Shown here: in pieces, positions 17,335 to 25,534 of the stretch
How the letters are laid out: the number at the start of each line of letters is the position of its first letter
How positions within the stretch are numbered: position 1 is the stretch's first letter
NCBI RefSeq assembly: GCF_025685395.1
Contig: NZ_JAGSYA010000004.1
Coordinates: forward strand, 930,001 to 994,000
DNA from: Terriglobus tenax
GTDB lineage: Bacteria; Acidobacteriota; Terriglobia; Terriglobales; Acidobacteriaceae
Reading direction: 5' to 3'
Length of the DNA stretch: 64,000 nt
Made by a program: the position numbers and the translations under genes
Notes under the pieces: generated by a model
Told to the model about the DNA's origin: nothing
Database searches by the model: none
What the model saw: only the letters and a program-made list of their open reading frames with translations

Positions 17335-19104
17335 TTATTTACGACGGGAAATCAGTTTCTCCGACTGAGGATTCCAGGTCAAAGAAATCCAGGCACTTCC
17401 GTTTCGTTGTGCTCCCGGATTTAGCACAGGGATCAGCCAGCGCTCATATTGAGCAAATGCGGTGAGGCTCCATTCACGCGAAAGGGCGAAATTCCCTGTA
17501 AAGGAAAGATCACTGATCGAATGACTGCCGGGCAACATACGACCACCCTGTACATGCCGGAACGCGGCTGTGTAGGAAGTCCGCGCAGAGCGCCAGTATG
17601 TGGAACTGACTTCGTAGGATCTTGCGTTTCGTCCGACAGCATTCCCAAGCAAAAATCCTTTATTGGTATTAGCGTCGCGATATTGGTTGTTGATAAAGAA
17701 ACGGTTGCTGCCTTCATCCTGGCTCATAGCCATGGAGCTGGCCACCTCGAACCGTAGATCAACAGAATGCAGGTATGGCATCTGGCTGAAGTAGATTCCC
17801 GGACTCCAGGCAGTGCGCCGTGGCGCATCCATCGGAATTGGCTCATCGTCGGCATAACCGTCCGCGTAAATTGTCACGTAACGTTCGATTCCTGGAACGT
17901 GCCAGCGAAAGTCGAATCCACTCTTGCGATCACCTGGGTCGCTTCGTTCGCCGTAATCGAATGTATCTCCCGTAGAATTGGCACTGAAGAAGTTATCCTT
18001 CAGGCTTCGCAGGGTCATCGGGTGACCTACACCCCACAAGAGCGACCACCGCGTCGCACTCATCTCAAAATTTCTACCGAACGTGAGTTCCAACTTCTGT
18101 CCATTGAAGTACGGACGTGCGGGAAATTTGTGGCCGGAGAGTTTTCCAAACACAATGTCATACCGGTATGTAACCGCATGGCCAAGAAAGGGGACGTAAT
18201 GCGGCCGCGTAGCTACGAGCCTAAGGTTGTAGGTAGGTTCCGCATTACTGGAAAACGAGAACGGTCCCGACTTGGTTGGTCCCCAAAAAATTTGCTGCTT
18301 TCCGAACGACAACTGAGCTCCTGCGAATGCTACCCCCGCATAGAGTTCGATAGGCCGCTGTCGCACTCCGGCCGGTGATGCAGGAGCCACCGGAAATGCG
18401 TTTGGAATTGAGGACGTATATTGCAGCATGTCAATCTGCTGAAACAGATCCGACATCACCTTCGTGACTGCAGCTTTACCCGGACCATACTGCAATTCCT
18501 GGCGGTCATAAAAGAAGAACCGGCCACGGTGCGCACGTACAGAATAGCCGGCAATCACACTGCTTCCCCGCCCCAGTGGGCGGCCATAGTCATTCCACCA
18601 TGTCTGCCCGAAATGAAAACCGTCCGTAAGGGCTGGCCCAGCGATGGTGCCGACACGCGCATAAACTGATTCGACCTCCGCTGATGGAGCTAACGGAGAG
18701 TATTCAAACTCTCGTCGCAGATCAGATAGAAGACGCTCCGCCTCCGGATACATCGGGCTGTCAGCCATTTCACCAAGAAAGTTGCCCTCCGCCTCCTTCA
18801 GTTGCCGCAGACACTCTACTCTGGTCCATGGACGGATTGAGACGCTCTGATGATCGATGAATCCAAGATTTGCAAGACGCTCCAGGGCCGGATAGATCCA
18901 ACTATCCATGGGAACGTTGGTTGATCCATAAGCATCTGTATAAGAGAGTTCACTGTCCGAATCATCCTCCGGCAGCAAGAGATGGGGCTGTGACTGTTGC
19001 GCAAAAGCAGTGATAACAGAAAACACCGCCAACAAACAGCAAGTTCCCACCCATACAATACTCGAACCTGTGCAGGTCCATATTCTGCGTTTAAGGCGAC
19101 TCAT
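17335..19104 (-). CDS. Wzi-like capsule assembly outer-membrane protein
   Basis: A 589-residue exported protein: signal region IVWVGTCCLLAVFSVITAFAQ, then an N-terminal helical part (LERLANLGFIDHQSVSIRPWTRVEC) and a beta-barrel with alternating aromatic strands (FFFYDRQELQYGP, LSFGKQQIFWGPTKSGPFSF). The segment SFGKQQIFWGP with SLLWGVGHPMTLRSLKDNFF is characteristic of the Wzi-type capsule assembly family. Wzi-type proteins anchor or organise capsule at the surface. The gene is coupled to the GT4 gene downstream. Its presence argues that the product is a surface-associated polysaccharide. Confidence 0.88.
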   Translation of the reverse strand: MSRLKRRIWTCTGSSIVWVGTCCLLAVFSVITAFAQQSQPHLLLPEDDSDSELSYTDAYGSTNVPMDSWIYPALERLANLGFIDHQSVSIRPWTRVECLRQLKEAEGNFLGEMADSPMYPEAERLLSDLRREFEYSPLAPSAEVESVYARVGTIAGPALTDGFHFGQTWWNDYGRPLGRGSSVIAGYSVRAHRGRFFFYDRQELQYGPGKAAVTKVMSDLFQQIDMLQYTSSIPNAFPVAPASPAGVRQRPIELYAGVAFAGAQLSFGKQQIFWGPTKSGPFSFSSNAEPTYNLRLVATRPHYVPFLGHAVTYRYDIVFGKLSGHKFPARPYFNGQKLELTFGRNFEMSATRWSLLWGVGHPMTLRSLKDNFFSANSTGDTFDYGERSDPGDRKSGFDFRWHVPGIERYVTIYADGYADDEPIPMDAPRRTAWSPGIYFSQMPYLHSVDLRFEVASSMAMSQDEGSNRFFINNQYRDANTNKGFLLGNAVGRNARSYEVSSTYWRSARTSYTAAFRHVQGGRMLPGSHSISDLSFTGNFALSREWSLTAFAQYERWLIPVLNPGAQRNGSAWISLTWNPQSEKLISRRK

Positions 19105-19191
19105 CCAGACTCCGTGGAATGATCATAGCCTTCATCCTACAGAGCACTCTAAACAGGTGCAACGCAACGGGCAGGTTGCAGTATGCGTTAT

Positions 19192-19554
19192 TTATCCAGG
19201 ACAGCACCGTGCACAAAAAGAACAATCATAGGCGGCCTTTTCTTTTGTTCCGGATTTTCTTGTGCCAATTTGCTTCGCGATTCTATGCAGAAATTCTGTC
19301 TCGGCCTTGATGGCATTCGTAGGGCAGGAAAACCCGTCGGGGAGAAGATCATTGGCGGAAAAGCGGACCAGGCTGCCGGGCTGGCCCACGACAACGCGGG
19401 GTCCCATTTTCCTTGCCAGTTCGTTCAGTGAGTCGCTATATCCCGGGCCGATGTGTTCGCGCAGATGGGCACTGACGCGGGACGACCTCTTCTTATTCAG
19501 CGCAATAGGGACGGCAGCGATAAAGGCACCTGCGGCCTTTGCAATATCCGTAAG
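19192..19554 (-). pseudogene. Possible decayed SGNH-hydrolase 3' end
   Basis: The gap 19105-19769 holds no confident gene. A minus-strand frame contains LTDIAKAAGAFIAAVPIALN, YSDSLNELARKMGPRVVVGQ and NDLLPDGFSCPTNAIKAETEFLHRIA, which resembles the last third of an SGNH/GDSL hydrolase (block V normally reads DGxHPN). The catalytic His is replaced by Ser-Cys, and no GDS or GxN block is found upstream in any minus frame. The similarity is by eye only. The rest of the gap has a TATAAT hexamer at 19665-19670 without a good -35, possibly the promoter of the next gene. Confidence 0.3.
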
Positions 19555-19769
19555 CCGTGGAGCCGATGACCGCGTGCAGGAGATTGCATGGTCTGTGCAG
19601 GGAATCGCACCAGAGAGCCGGAGATCTCCCGCAAAGAAGGACCATATCGAGGTATGACGGCACTTATAATCAGCTTGGACACGGACGGAAAGCCTATTCC
19701 AATTCCAACACTCTCCCACTCTATCCCTCTCGATTCCATATTTCTGAACTGCTTTCACGAGAAGAGAAC

Positions 19770-21158
19770 ATGACTGATCGCCGCAGATTCCTGCAGAACA
19801 CCACCTTACTGGCAGCGGCATTCCCCGGTGCTGTCCGGTATGCCATGGCGAAAGAAACCGCCAGCCACAGTAAGCAGCCTTCCAGAACAGCTAGCAAGCT
19901 GAACCCGGTTCATCTGAACGTTCGTGACTTCGGTGCCAAGGGCGATGGAACGACGAAAGACACGCTGGCCTTTCAGCAGGCACTGGACCGCTGCCTCGTT
20001 CTGGGCGGTGGTGAGGTTCTTGTTCCCGCCGGTGAGTACCTGATCGGCACCATTTCCCTGCACTCCAACACCACGCTGCGAATCGAGGAAGGCGCAACGC
20101 TTCAGGGATCTCCTGACCTTACCGATTATCCGCTGTCGCAGGTGCGCTGGGAGGGCAAGTGGATCAAGGGCTATCCCGGCCTGATCATCTCTGTCGATGC
20201 CGAGAACATCACTTTGACTGGCAAGGGAAAGATCCTGGGCAACACCGCCATTCCCGGGCGCGTCGACCGCGCCACCGGCATGCGTCATCCCGCGCTGCTG
20301 GAGTTTGTGAACTGCAAGCACGTGCTGGTACAGGACCTCTACACCAGGCAGAATGACATGTGGTCCACGCACCCGGTCTATTGCGAAGACGTGACCTTCC
20401 GCAACGTGACCGTGCATGGAGGCGCCGACGGCATTGATGTCGACTCGTGCCGCGGCGTGGTGATCGAAGGATGCGACTTCGACACCGGCGACGACTGTAT
20501 CTCGCTCAAGTCGGGCCGTGGCATGGAGGGCAACACCATCGCTCGCCCCACGGAGAATGTCCGCATCGCCAACTGCACCTTCCGCGACCATCACTGGGCC
20601 TGCATCGGCATTGGCAGCGAGACCTCCGCCGGCGTGCGTAACGTGCACGTGGAGCACTGCAAGTGCCTTAGCGCAAAAACCTTCGCCATCTACATCAAGA
20701 GCAGACCCGGCCGCGGCGCATTTCTCGAGAACATCGTGATGAACGACCTCGAGGTCTCCGGCGCGCAGATGGGCTTCCTCCGTCTGAATATTCTCGACAG
20801 CGGTAAGCAGGATGAGTTCCCGGTGCCGGGGCTCGACGGCATTCCGACCATTCGCAACTTCCAGTTCCACAACATCCGCGTTACGGATATGCCAGTGCTG
20901 GTGGAAGCGGTGAATATCCATCCCGAAAAACCGCTGGATGGCTTTGTACTGGAAAACATCACGGGCACCTGCAGCAAGGGCATGTCGCTGGCCAATATGC
21001 GTCATGTCTCGCTGAAAAACATTGCAGTTACCGGGTTCAACGGCCCACTGCTGAGCATGGTCAACGTGAGCGGCAGCGGCCTGCAGGGTGCGGTGGCATT
21101 GCAGCCGACCAAAGTTCCGGACCCAATTACCGCAAAAGAGACGTACGTGTTGCGCTAG
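19770..21158 (+). CDS. GH28 polygalacturonase, Tat/Sec exported
   Basis: Pectin backbone hydrolase, 462 residues from the ATG at 19770 (GAAGAGAA upstream). An RRRFLQ twin-arginine leader precedes the beta-helix. The entry motif LNVRDFGAKGDGTTKDTLAFQQA is typical of GH28. Catalytic strands are GVVIEGCDFDTGDDCISLKSG (the DD pair), then GIGSETSAGVRNV (G-S replaces the common G-H-G-x-S-x-G) and AIYIKSRPGRG (the R-K region). It overlaps the convergent LacI gene by 4 bp. Exo- versus endo-activity cannot be decided; the GIGSE form is common in GH28 proteins of gut and soil bacteria acting on short or substituted galacturonides. Confidence 0.9.
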   Translation: MTDRRRFLQNTTLLAAAFPGAVRYAMAKETASHSKQPSRTASKLNPVHLNVRDFGAKGDGTTKDTLAFQQALDRCLVLGGGEVLVPAGEYLIGTISLHSNTTLRIEEGATLQGSPDLTDYPLSQVRWEGKWIKGYPGLIISVDAENITLTGKGKILGNTAIPGRVDRATGMRHPALLEFVNCKHVLVQDLYTRQNDMWSTHPVYCEDVTFRNVTVHGGADGIDVDSCRGVVIEGCDFDTGDDCISLKSGRGMEGNTIARPTENVRIANCTFRDHHWACIGIGSETSAGVRNVHVEHCKCLSAKTFAIYIKSRPGRGAFLENIVMNDLEVSGAQMGFLRLNILDSGKQDEFPVPGLDGIPTIRNFQFHNIRVTDMPVLVEAVNIHPEKPLDGFVLENITGTCSKGMSLANMRHVSLKNIAVTGFNGPLLSMVNVSGSGLQGAVALQPTKVPDPITAKETYVLR

Positions 21159-22234
21159 CTCACCGGCGGCTTTGCCGTGGACTCGCGCAGCACAATGCTG
21201 GCCGACAGCATGGACTCGTGGGCCTGCTCTTTCCCGTCAATGTAAGCATTCAGCATCTTCAGCACGCTGCGCGCCAGGTCGGTGCGCGGCGTGGCAACTG
21301 TCGTCAGCGGCGGATGCAGGAAGTCACACAGATAGGTGTTGTCGAATCCTACGACGGAAACATCGTGTGGAATCGACAGCCCGGCTGCCTGCAAGCCGCG
21401 AAAGGCTCCCAGGGCGACCAGGTCGTTGATGGCAACCACTGCCGTGAAGCGATAGCGTTCCAGCGCTCGCTGCACCGCCCGCAACCCCGCCGCGGCCGGC
21501 TCACCCGCTTCGTCGACGATGTGAACATCCATCTCCTTGGGGTTGTACTGCAGCAGCGCTTCTTCAAAGCCGATCTGCCGTTCCATGTGCGAGAACATCG
21601 GCGGCTCAGGCGGCTCGGAGGGGCTTTGCTGCGAGTTCTTGATCAGCAGGATGCGGCGGTGCCCCAGTTCCAGCAGGTGCTGCACGGCAACAAACATGCC
21701 GTGCCGCTTGTCGACCCGGACAGTGCCGATAGACGGAGCAGAGTGGCTGTTGTCCAGATAGACCGCTGGTGTGCCGCTGTTCTTCAGCAGTGAGTAAGCT
21801 TCCGGATCGTTTTCGGAGGTCATCATGGCAATGCCGGCCACACGCAACGCCAGCATCTGCTGCACGGCAGCATACTGCTGGTCCGGGTGAAAGCTGGTAG
21901 CGGCCAGAAATGTCTCGTACCCCTGCTCACGCGCCTGGGTATCGAGCGCCTTGGCAATCTCTGCAAAGAACGGATTGAGAAGGTCAGAGACAATGATGCC
22001 GATCAGCTTGGTACGACGCCGCGCCAGGTTGCTGGCAAAGATATTCGGCGTGTACCCAAGCTGTTCAATCACATTCAGAACGCGCTGGCGCGTCTCGGGA
22101 CGAATATTGTCTTTCTCGTTGAGCACGCCGGAGACGGTGCTCAACGAGACCTGCGCCATGCGGGCGACATCCTGAATTTTGATTCGGCTGGATCGCTTCT
22201 GCTGGTAAGCGTCTGCCTTCGGTGAAACTGCCAA
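21155..22234 (-). CDS. LacI/GalR-family transcriptional regulator (pectin locus, copy 1)
   Basis: A 359-residue repressor. HTH IKIQDVARMAQVSLSTVSGVLN at about 18-39, hinge near residues 57-73 (IFASNLARRRTKLIG), then the periplasmic-binding-like core (GIIVSDLLNPFFAEI, VVGFDNTYLCDFLHPPLTTV). It lies 60 bp downstream of the GH2 gene on the same strand, so it may be the last gene of the receptor-GH2 unit. A LacI protein inside a pectin locus is likely to answer to a galacturonide or galactoside. The operator-like sites at 29.4-29.5 and 33.79 kb fit a LacI protein, but which of the two regulators here binds them is not known. Confidence 0.92.
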   Translation of the reverse strand: MAVSPKADAYQQKRSSRIKIQDVARMAQVSLSTVSGVLNEKDNIRPETRQRVLNVIEQLGYTPNIFASNLARRRTKLIGIIVSDLLNPFFAEIAKALDTQAREQGYETFLAATSFHPDQQYAAVQQMLALRVAGIAMMTSENDPEAYSLLKNSGTPAVYLDNSHSAPSIGTVRVDKRHGMFVAVQHLLELGHRRILLIKNSQQSPSEPPEPPMFSHMERQIGFEEALLQYNPKEMDVHIVDEAGEPAAAGLRAVQRALERYRFTAVVAINDLVALGAFRGLQAAGLSIPHDVSVVGFDNTYLCDFLHPPLTTVATPRTDLARSVLKMLNAYIDGKEQAHESMLSASIVLRESTAKPPVS

Positions 22235-22294
22235 CGCAAAATCTCCTGAAAGGACGGGGCTACCAGCTTACCTGATGACAGGAACAACAGGAAA

Positions 22295-25200
22295 CTACGA
22301 CTGTTGTGCTCCTCCTTTGGTTGTCAGGAACGCGAGAGCATTCGCCATGAAGCGCTGCAGCAGGACCGGATGCATGTCCACAATGCGATGCAACACAACC
22401 GGCGTGCTGCCCACCTTCGCAGCCAGCGTGCCCGCTCCGATGTTGCGATCATGATCGCGTGCATAGGCGCACGGCACCTCCACCGACGGCCCATCGACCA
22501 TCCAACCGTTCGATCCCCCGCCCTTCACCTGGTAGTGAATGCTCATGGCCTGGTCCACCGGCATGCCGTCGTACAGAGGATGCTTGCGGATGAAATACCA
22601 CGACCCCATCCACGAGGCGCGAGAGGCGCCAACCACTCCATGGAACTTGAAGGCGCCCAGTGTCTCCAACTGCTTCGCCACACCGATCGACTGCCCGTCT
22701 GTCGGCGTAATTGCCAGCAGAGGCGTGCCCGCCTTGACGGCAGCCAGCATTGCCTCCGGCAGGGTGAACTCCTTGATTGGACCGGAGCCGGGCTTGTAGG
22801 CACCTTCGGCATCCACAGCCAGATTCTTCGAGGCATCGGATGCGCCACCGGAGCCGATCAGAACGTCGTACTTACCGCCTTCCACAAACGGCTCTACCGT
22901 GATGCCGGCAATCTTCTTCAGCGTCTCTTCCACCTGGGGAGACAACTGCGCCGCGCCAACACGCAGCGGCTTCAGGCTGGCCGGCGCAAGGTCGACAACC
23001 AGCAGTGAAACCTCGTGCACAACATCCGGATGCTCGCTGCCGGAGAAGCGTGCCACCCAGGTTCCAGCCCCGGTCAGCGGAACCGTCGTAACGCTCTCCT
23101 CCAGCAGGTACGAGAGCTGGTCCCGCTGGAACTTCGGAGCATCGTACTGCGCCACCTGGGTCTTCACACCATCAGGACTGGTAAGGGTAAGCGTCAGCTT
23201 GCCAGCCACGGGTTTATCACTATCGTTCAGCAGCCACGTGTCGAAGACGGCCTTCTCGCCCGTGGCCAGCACAAGGCGCTTCTGCTTGGCCACCGGCAGC
23301 ACCGGCCTCAGAGCGTTCGAGATCGCCTTCGGGTCTGCCTTGAAGTCGCGGAAGTTGTCGACCAGGCCTGAGTGGTTCTCCATGGCCGTCGACTCCCAGC
23401 CGCTGATCGCCGCCATGTCATTCTCGTCGCAGATGCGGACGTTCTCCATGAACTGCCCCCACGACTCATACGCACGGCGGCCAATGGAGAGGAAGAGCTT
23501 CTCCGCCGTCGGGAAAGCCGCACGGAAGCCCCAGCGATCGAGGAATTTCTCATAGCTCGCAAGCTGTTCCTCATGGTCCAGCTTGTCGTAGCTCAGGCCG
23601 CCATGGCGGCGAATCTCACGCAGCACGCTCGCGTGGTTGTCGATCGACGCAGCGCCCTTCATTTCGCCCCACTCCACAATCTCAGCCTTCACGGGCGAGC
23701 GGTAATAGAAGTCGGTCTTCGAGTTGTAATACGTGTCCTGCCACACATCGGAGAAGTGGCCCGTGTGGTCAACCCACCATCCGCCGGCCCCGCCCTCTTC
23801 CGTCGCCTTCCCCTTGGACTTCAGAATCTCCGCGCTGTAGGGCTGGCTCCACGCCTGCGGTGCACGCATCACAAAGCCATCGTTGCCCACAATGGTGCGG
23901 CTCGGGTCCTCGGCCTGCATCAGGTGGAAGAGCTGTGCCAGGTCGGGGCTCTGCGGATCAAGCGTCGTCTCGTTCTGGATAATGTAGTGCACCACCGATG
24001 GGTGGCTGCGGAAGGCGCGGATCATGCCGCGAATCTTGGCCTCCATGTAGCGCCGCGCGCTCTGGTGGCCCTGCGATGCCGGAACGAAGCCCTGGCTGCC
24101 GCCGCCAGGTTCCAGGCAGCGAAGCAGTCCCATGCGATCCTGCACGTACAGCACATCTTCCTTGCCCAGGTTCCGGTGGAAGTTCAGTGCGTTCAGGTTG
24201 AACTGCTTGGCGACGCGCACCTCCTTCTCCGCGAGGTCTGGTGATGGAAACAGCCCATTCAGAGCCCAGAAGCCCCACGAGATCGAGGTATAGATGCGGA
24301 TACGCCGGCCGTTCAGGCGGATGACCGCATCCTTGCCAACGCCATCCGTCGTAATCCAGCGAAAGCCGCAATCCACGTCACGGACTGCCGCGGCCTTGCC
24401 GCCGTCAATCCACTCCGAGCGAAGCGTGTAGACATGCGGCGTATCCAGGTCCCAGATCTTCGCGTCCTTCGCCGTAAGCTCTGATTTCAGCGTTGCCGTC
24501 TTGCCAGGCTCAACGCTGGCTGGCACTTCGATCGTAGCCAGAGTCTGCTTCCCGTTTGCCGCAAGCACTGAGAAGCGTACCTTGCCCGTGATGCCCTGCC
24601 TGCCGCTGTTCTCCACCTCGGCATGCGCCACAATGCACTTTGCCTCCGGCGTATTCAAGGCCCAGCTGTCGGCAATGCGGACCGGACCATGCGCGCTGAG
24701 CACCATGCCGCGGTCAATGCCGCCGAAGCCATGGCTCTTCTGGAACTCCATACCGCCCCAGCTCAGGCGGTTGCCGTCCACCCAGTCAAGACGGCCGCCC
24801 GGATTGGTAATGCGGACAGCCAGCACATTCCTCTGCCCCGGCTGCGCTGCCTCGGTCAGGTCACACTCAAACGGCAGCTCCTCCATGATGGAGTAGCCCA
24901 CCAGCTTCTGGTTCAGGTAGACCTCGGCGCGCTGGCGAGCTCCGCGAATGTGCAGCAGGATGCGCTTACCGGCAAAGGCCTTGGGAATCGAAATCTCGCG
25001 CCACCACCAGGAGACGCCGTAGTACGCGCCATTCTTCACCTGGTCATCAGTGGTCTCAAACTTGTACTCGTCTTTGTAAGGAAAAAAGCCGTTGATGCCC
25101 CAGAAGAACTGCTCCGCCGTCGCCGGCAAGGCCACACCTAGCCCCTGCTGCGTGGAGAGCACCGCCCATCCCCCGGTTGGAGCATTCACGGGTAACGAGG

Positions 25201-25435
25201 CGAGCTTCACATCCTGGGGCAGAAAGATCGTATCGTTCTTCCACTCCGCCTTGCGATCCAGCCACAGGCGCCAGCCATCATCAGGAACATCCAGCTCCAT
25301 CTCGCTATAACGCACGCTGCGCGCACCCGTTGTCAGCAGCGGCTGTTCCTTCGGCTGGGAATACACGGCTTCCGTTTTCAGAGCTGAGGCGACGCTGGCC
25401 AATGTGCTGTTACGGAGAAACGAACGGCGATCCAT
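22295..25435 (-). CDS. GH2-family glycoside hydrolase (beta-galactosidase-like), Tat leader
   Basis: A 1046-residue exported enzyme beginning MDRRSFLRNSTLAS (twin-arginine type). Order: jelly-roll sugar-binding domain (GVSWWWREISIPKAFAGKRILLHIRG ... AEVYLNQKLVGYS), Ig-like domain, TIM barrel (FRWITTDGVGKDAVIRLNGRRI, then LNFHRNLGKEDVLYVQDRMGLL) with the probable acid/base Glu in HYIIQNETTL and a candidate nucleophile in EIVEWGE. The C-terminal ~250 residues are a separate domain with a ThuA/GATase-like look (YDVLIGSGGASD). The family cleaves beta-galactosides, glucuronides or galacturonides; in this locus side-chain galactan or unsaturated uronides are plausible targets. Confidence 0.82.
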   Translation of the reverse strand: MDRRSFLRNSTLASVASALKTEAVYSQPKEQPLLTTGARSVRYSEMELDVPDDGWRLWLDRKAEWKNDTIFLPQDVKLASLPVNAPTGGWAVLSTQQGLGVALPATAEQFFWGINGFFPYKDEYKFETTDDQVKNGAYYGVSWWWREISIPKAFAGKRILLHIRGARQRAEVYLNQKLVGYSIMEELPFECDLTEAAQPGQRNVLAVRITNPGGRLDWVDGNRLSWGGMEFQKSHGFGGIDRGMVLSAHGPVRIADSWALNTPEAKCIVAHAEVENSGRQGITGKVRFSVLAANGKQTLATIEVPASVEPGKTATLKSELTAKDAKIWDLDTPHVYTLRSEWIDGGKAAAVRDVDCGFRWITTDGVGKDAVIRLNGRRIRIYTSISWGFWALNGLFPSPDLAEKEVRVAKQFNLNALNFHRNLGKEDVLYVQDRMGLLRCLEPGGGSQGFVPASQGHQSARRYMEAKIRGMIRAFRSHPSVVHYIIQNETTLDPQSPDLAQLFHLMQAEDPSRTIVGNDGFVMRAPQAWSQPYSAEILKSKGKATEEGGAGGWWVDHTGHFSDVWQDTYYNSKTDFYYRSPVKAEIVEWGEMKGAASIDNHASVLREIRRHGGLSYDKLDHEEQLASYEKFLDRWGFRAAFPTAEKLFLSIGRRAYESWGQFMENVRICDENDMAAISGWESTAMENHSGLVDNFRDFKADPKAISNALRPVLPVAKQKRLVLATGEKAVFDTWLLNDSDKPVAGKLTLTLTSPDGVKTQVAQYDAPKFQRDQLSYLLEESVTTVPLTGAGTWVARFSGSEHPDVVHEVSLLVVDLAPASLKPLRVGAAQLSPQVEETLKKIAGITVEPFVEGGKYDVLIGSGGASDASKNLAVDAEGAYKPGSGPIKEFTLPEAMLAAVKAGTPLLAITPTDGQSIGVAKQLETLGAFKFHGVVGASRASWMGSWYFIRKHPLYDGMPVDQAMSIHYQVKGGGSNGWMVDGPSVEVPCAYARDHDRNIGAGTLAAKVGSTPVVLHRIVDMHPVLLQRFMANALAFLTTKGGAQQS

Positions 25436-25495
25436 GGTGCAAGGCTCCTGGGAGTCAAAATATTAATTACGGGTAACAAACAAAATAAGCAAAGG

Positions 25496-25522
25496 AAAGC
25501 CGCCGGCAGGACCGGCGGCTTT
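25496..25522 (-). terminator. Hairpin between the TonB receptor and GH2 genes
   Basis: AAAGCCGCCGG at 25496-25506 pairs with 25512-25522 (11 bp, 5-nt loop). On the minus strand the hairpin is followed by a T-rich stretch, so it should end or attenuate receptor transcripts before the GH2 gene. Confidence 0.8.
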
Positions 25523-25534
25523 CTGGGTTACGGG

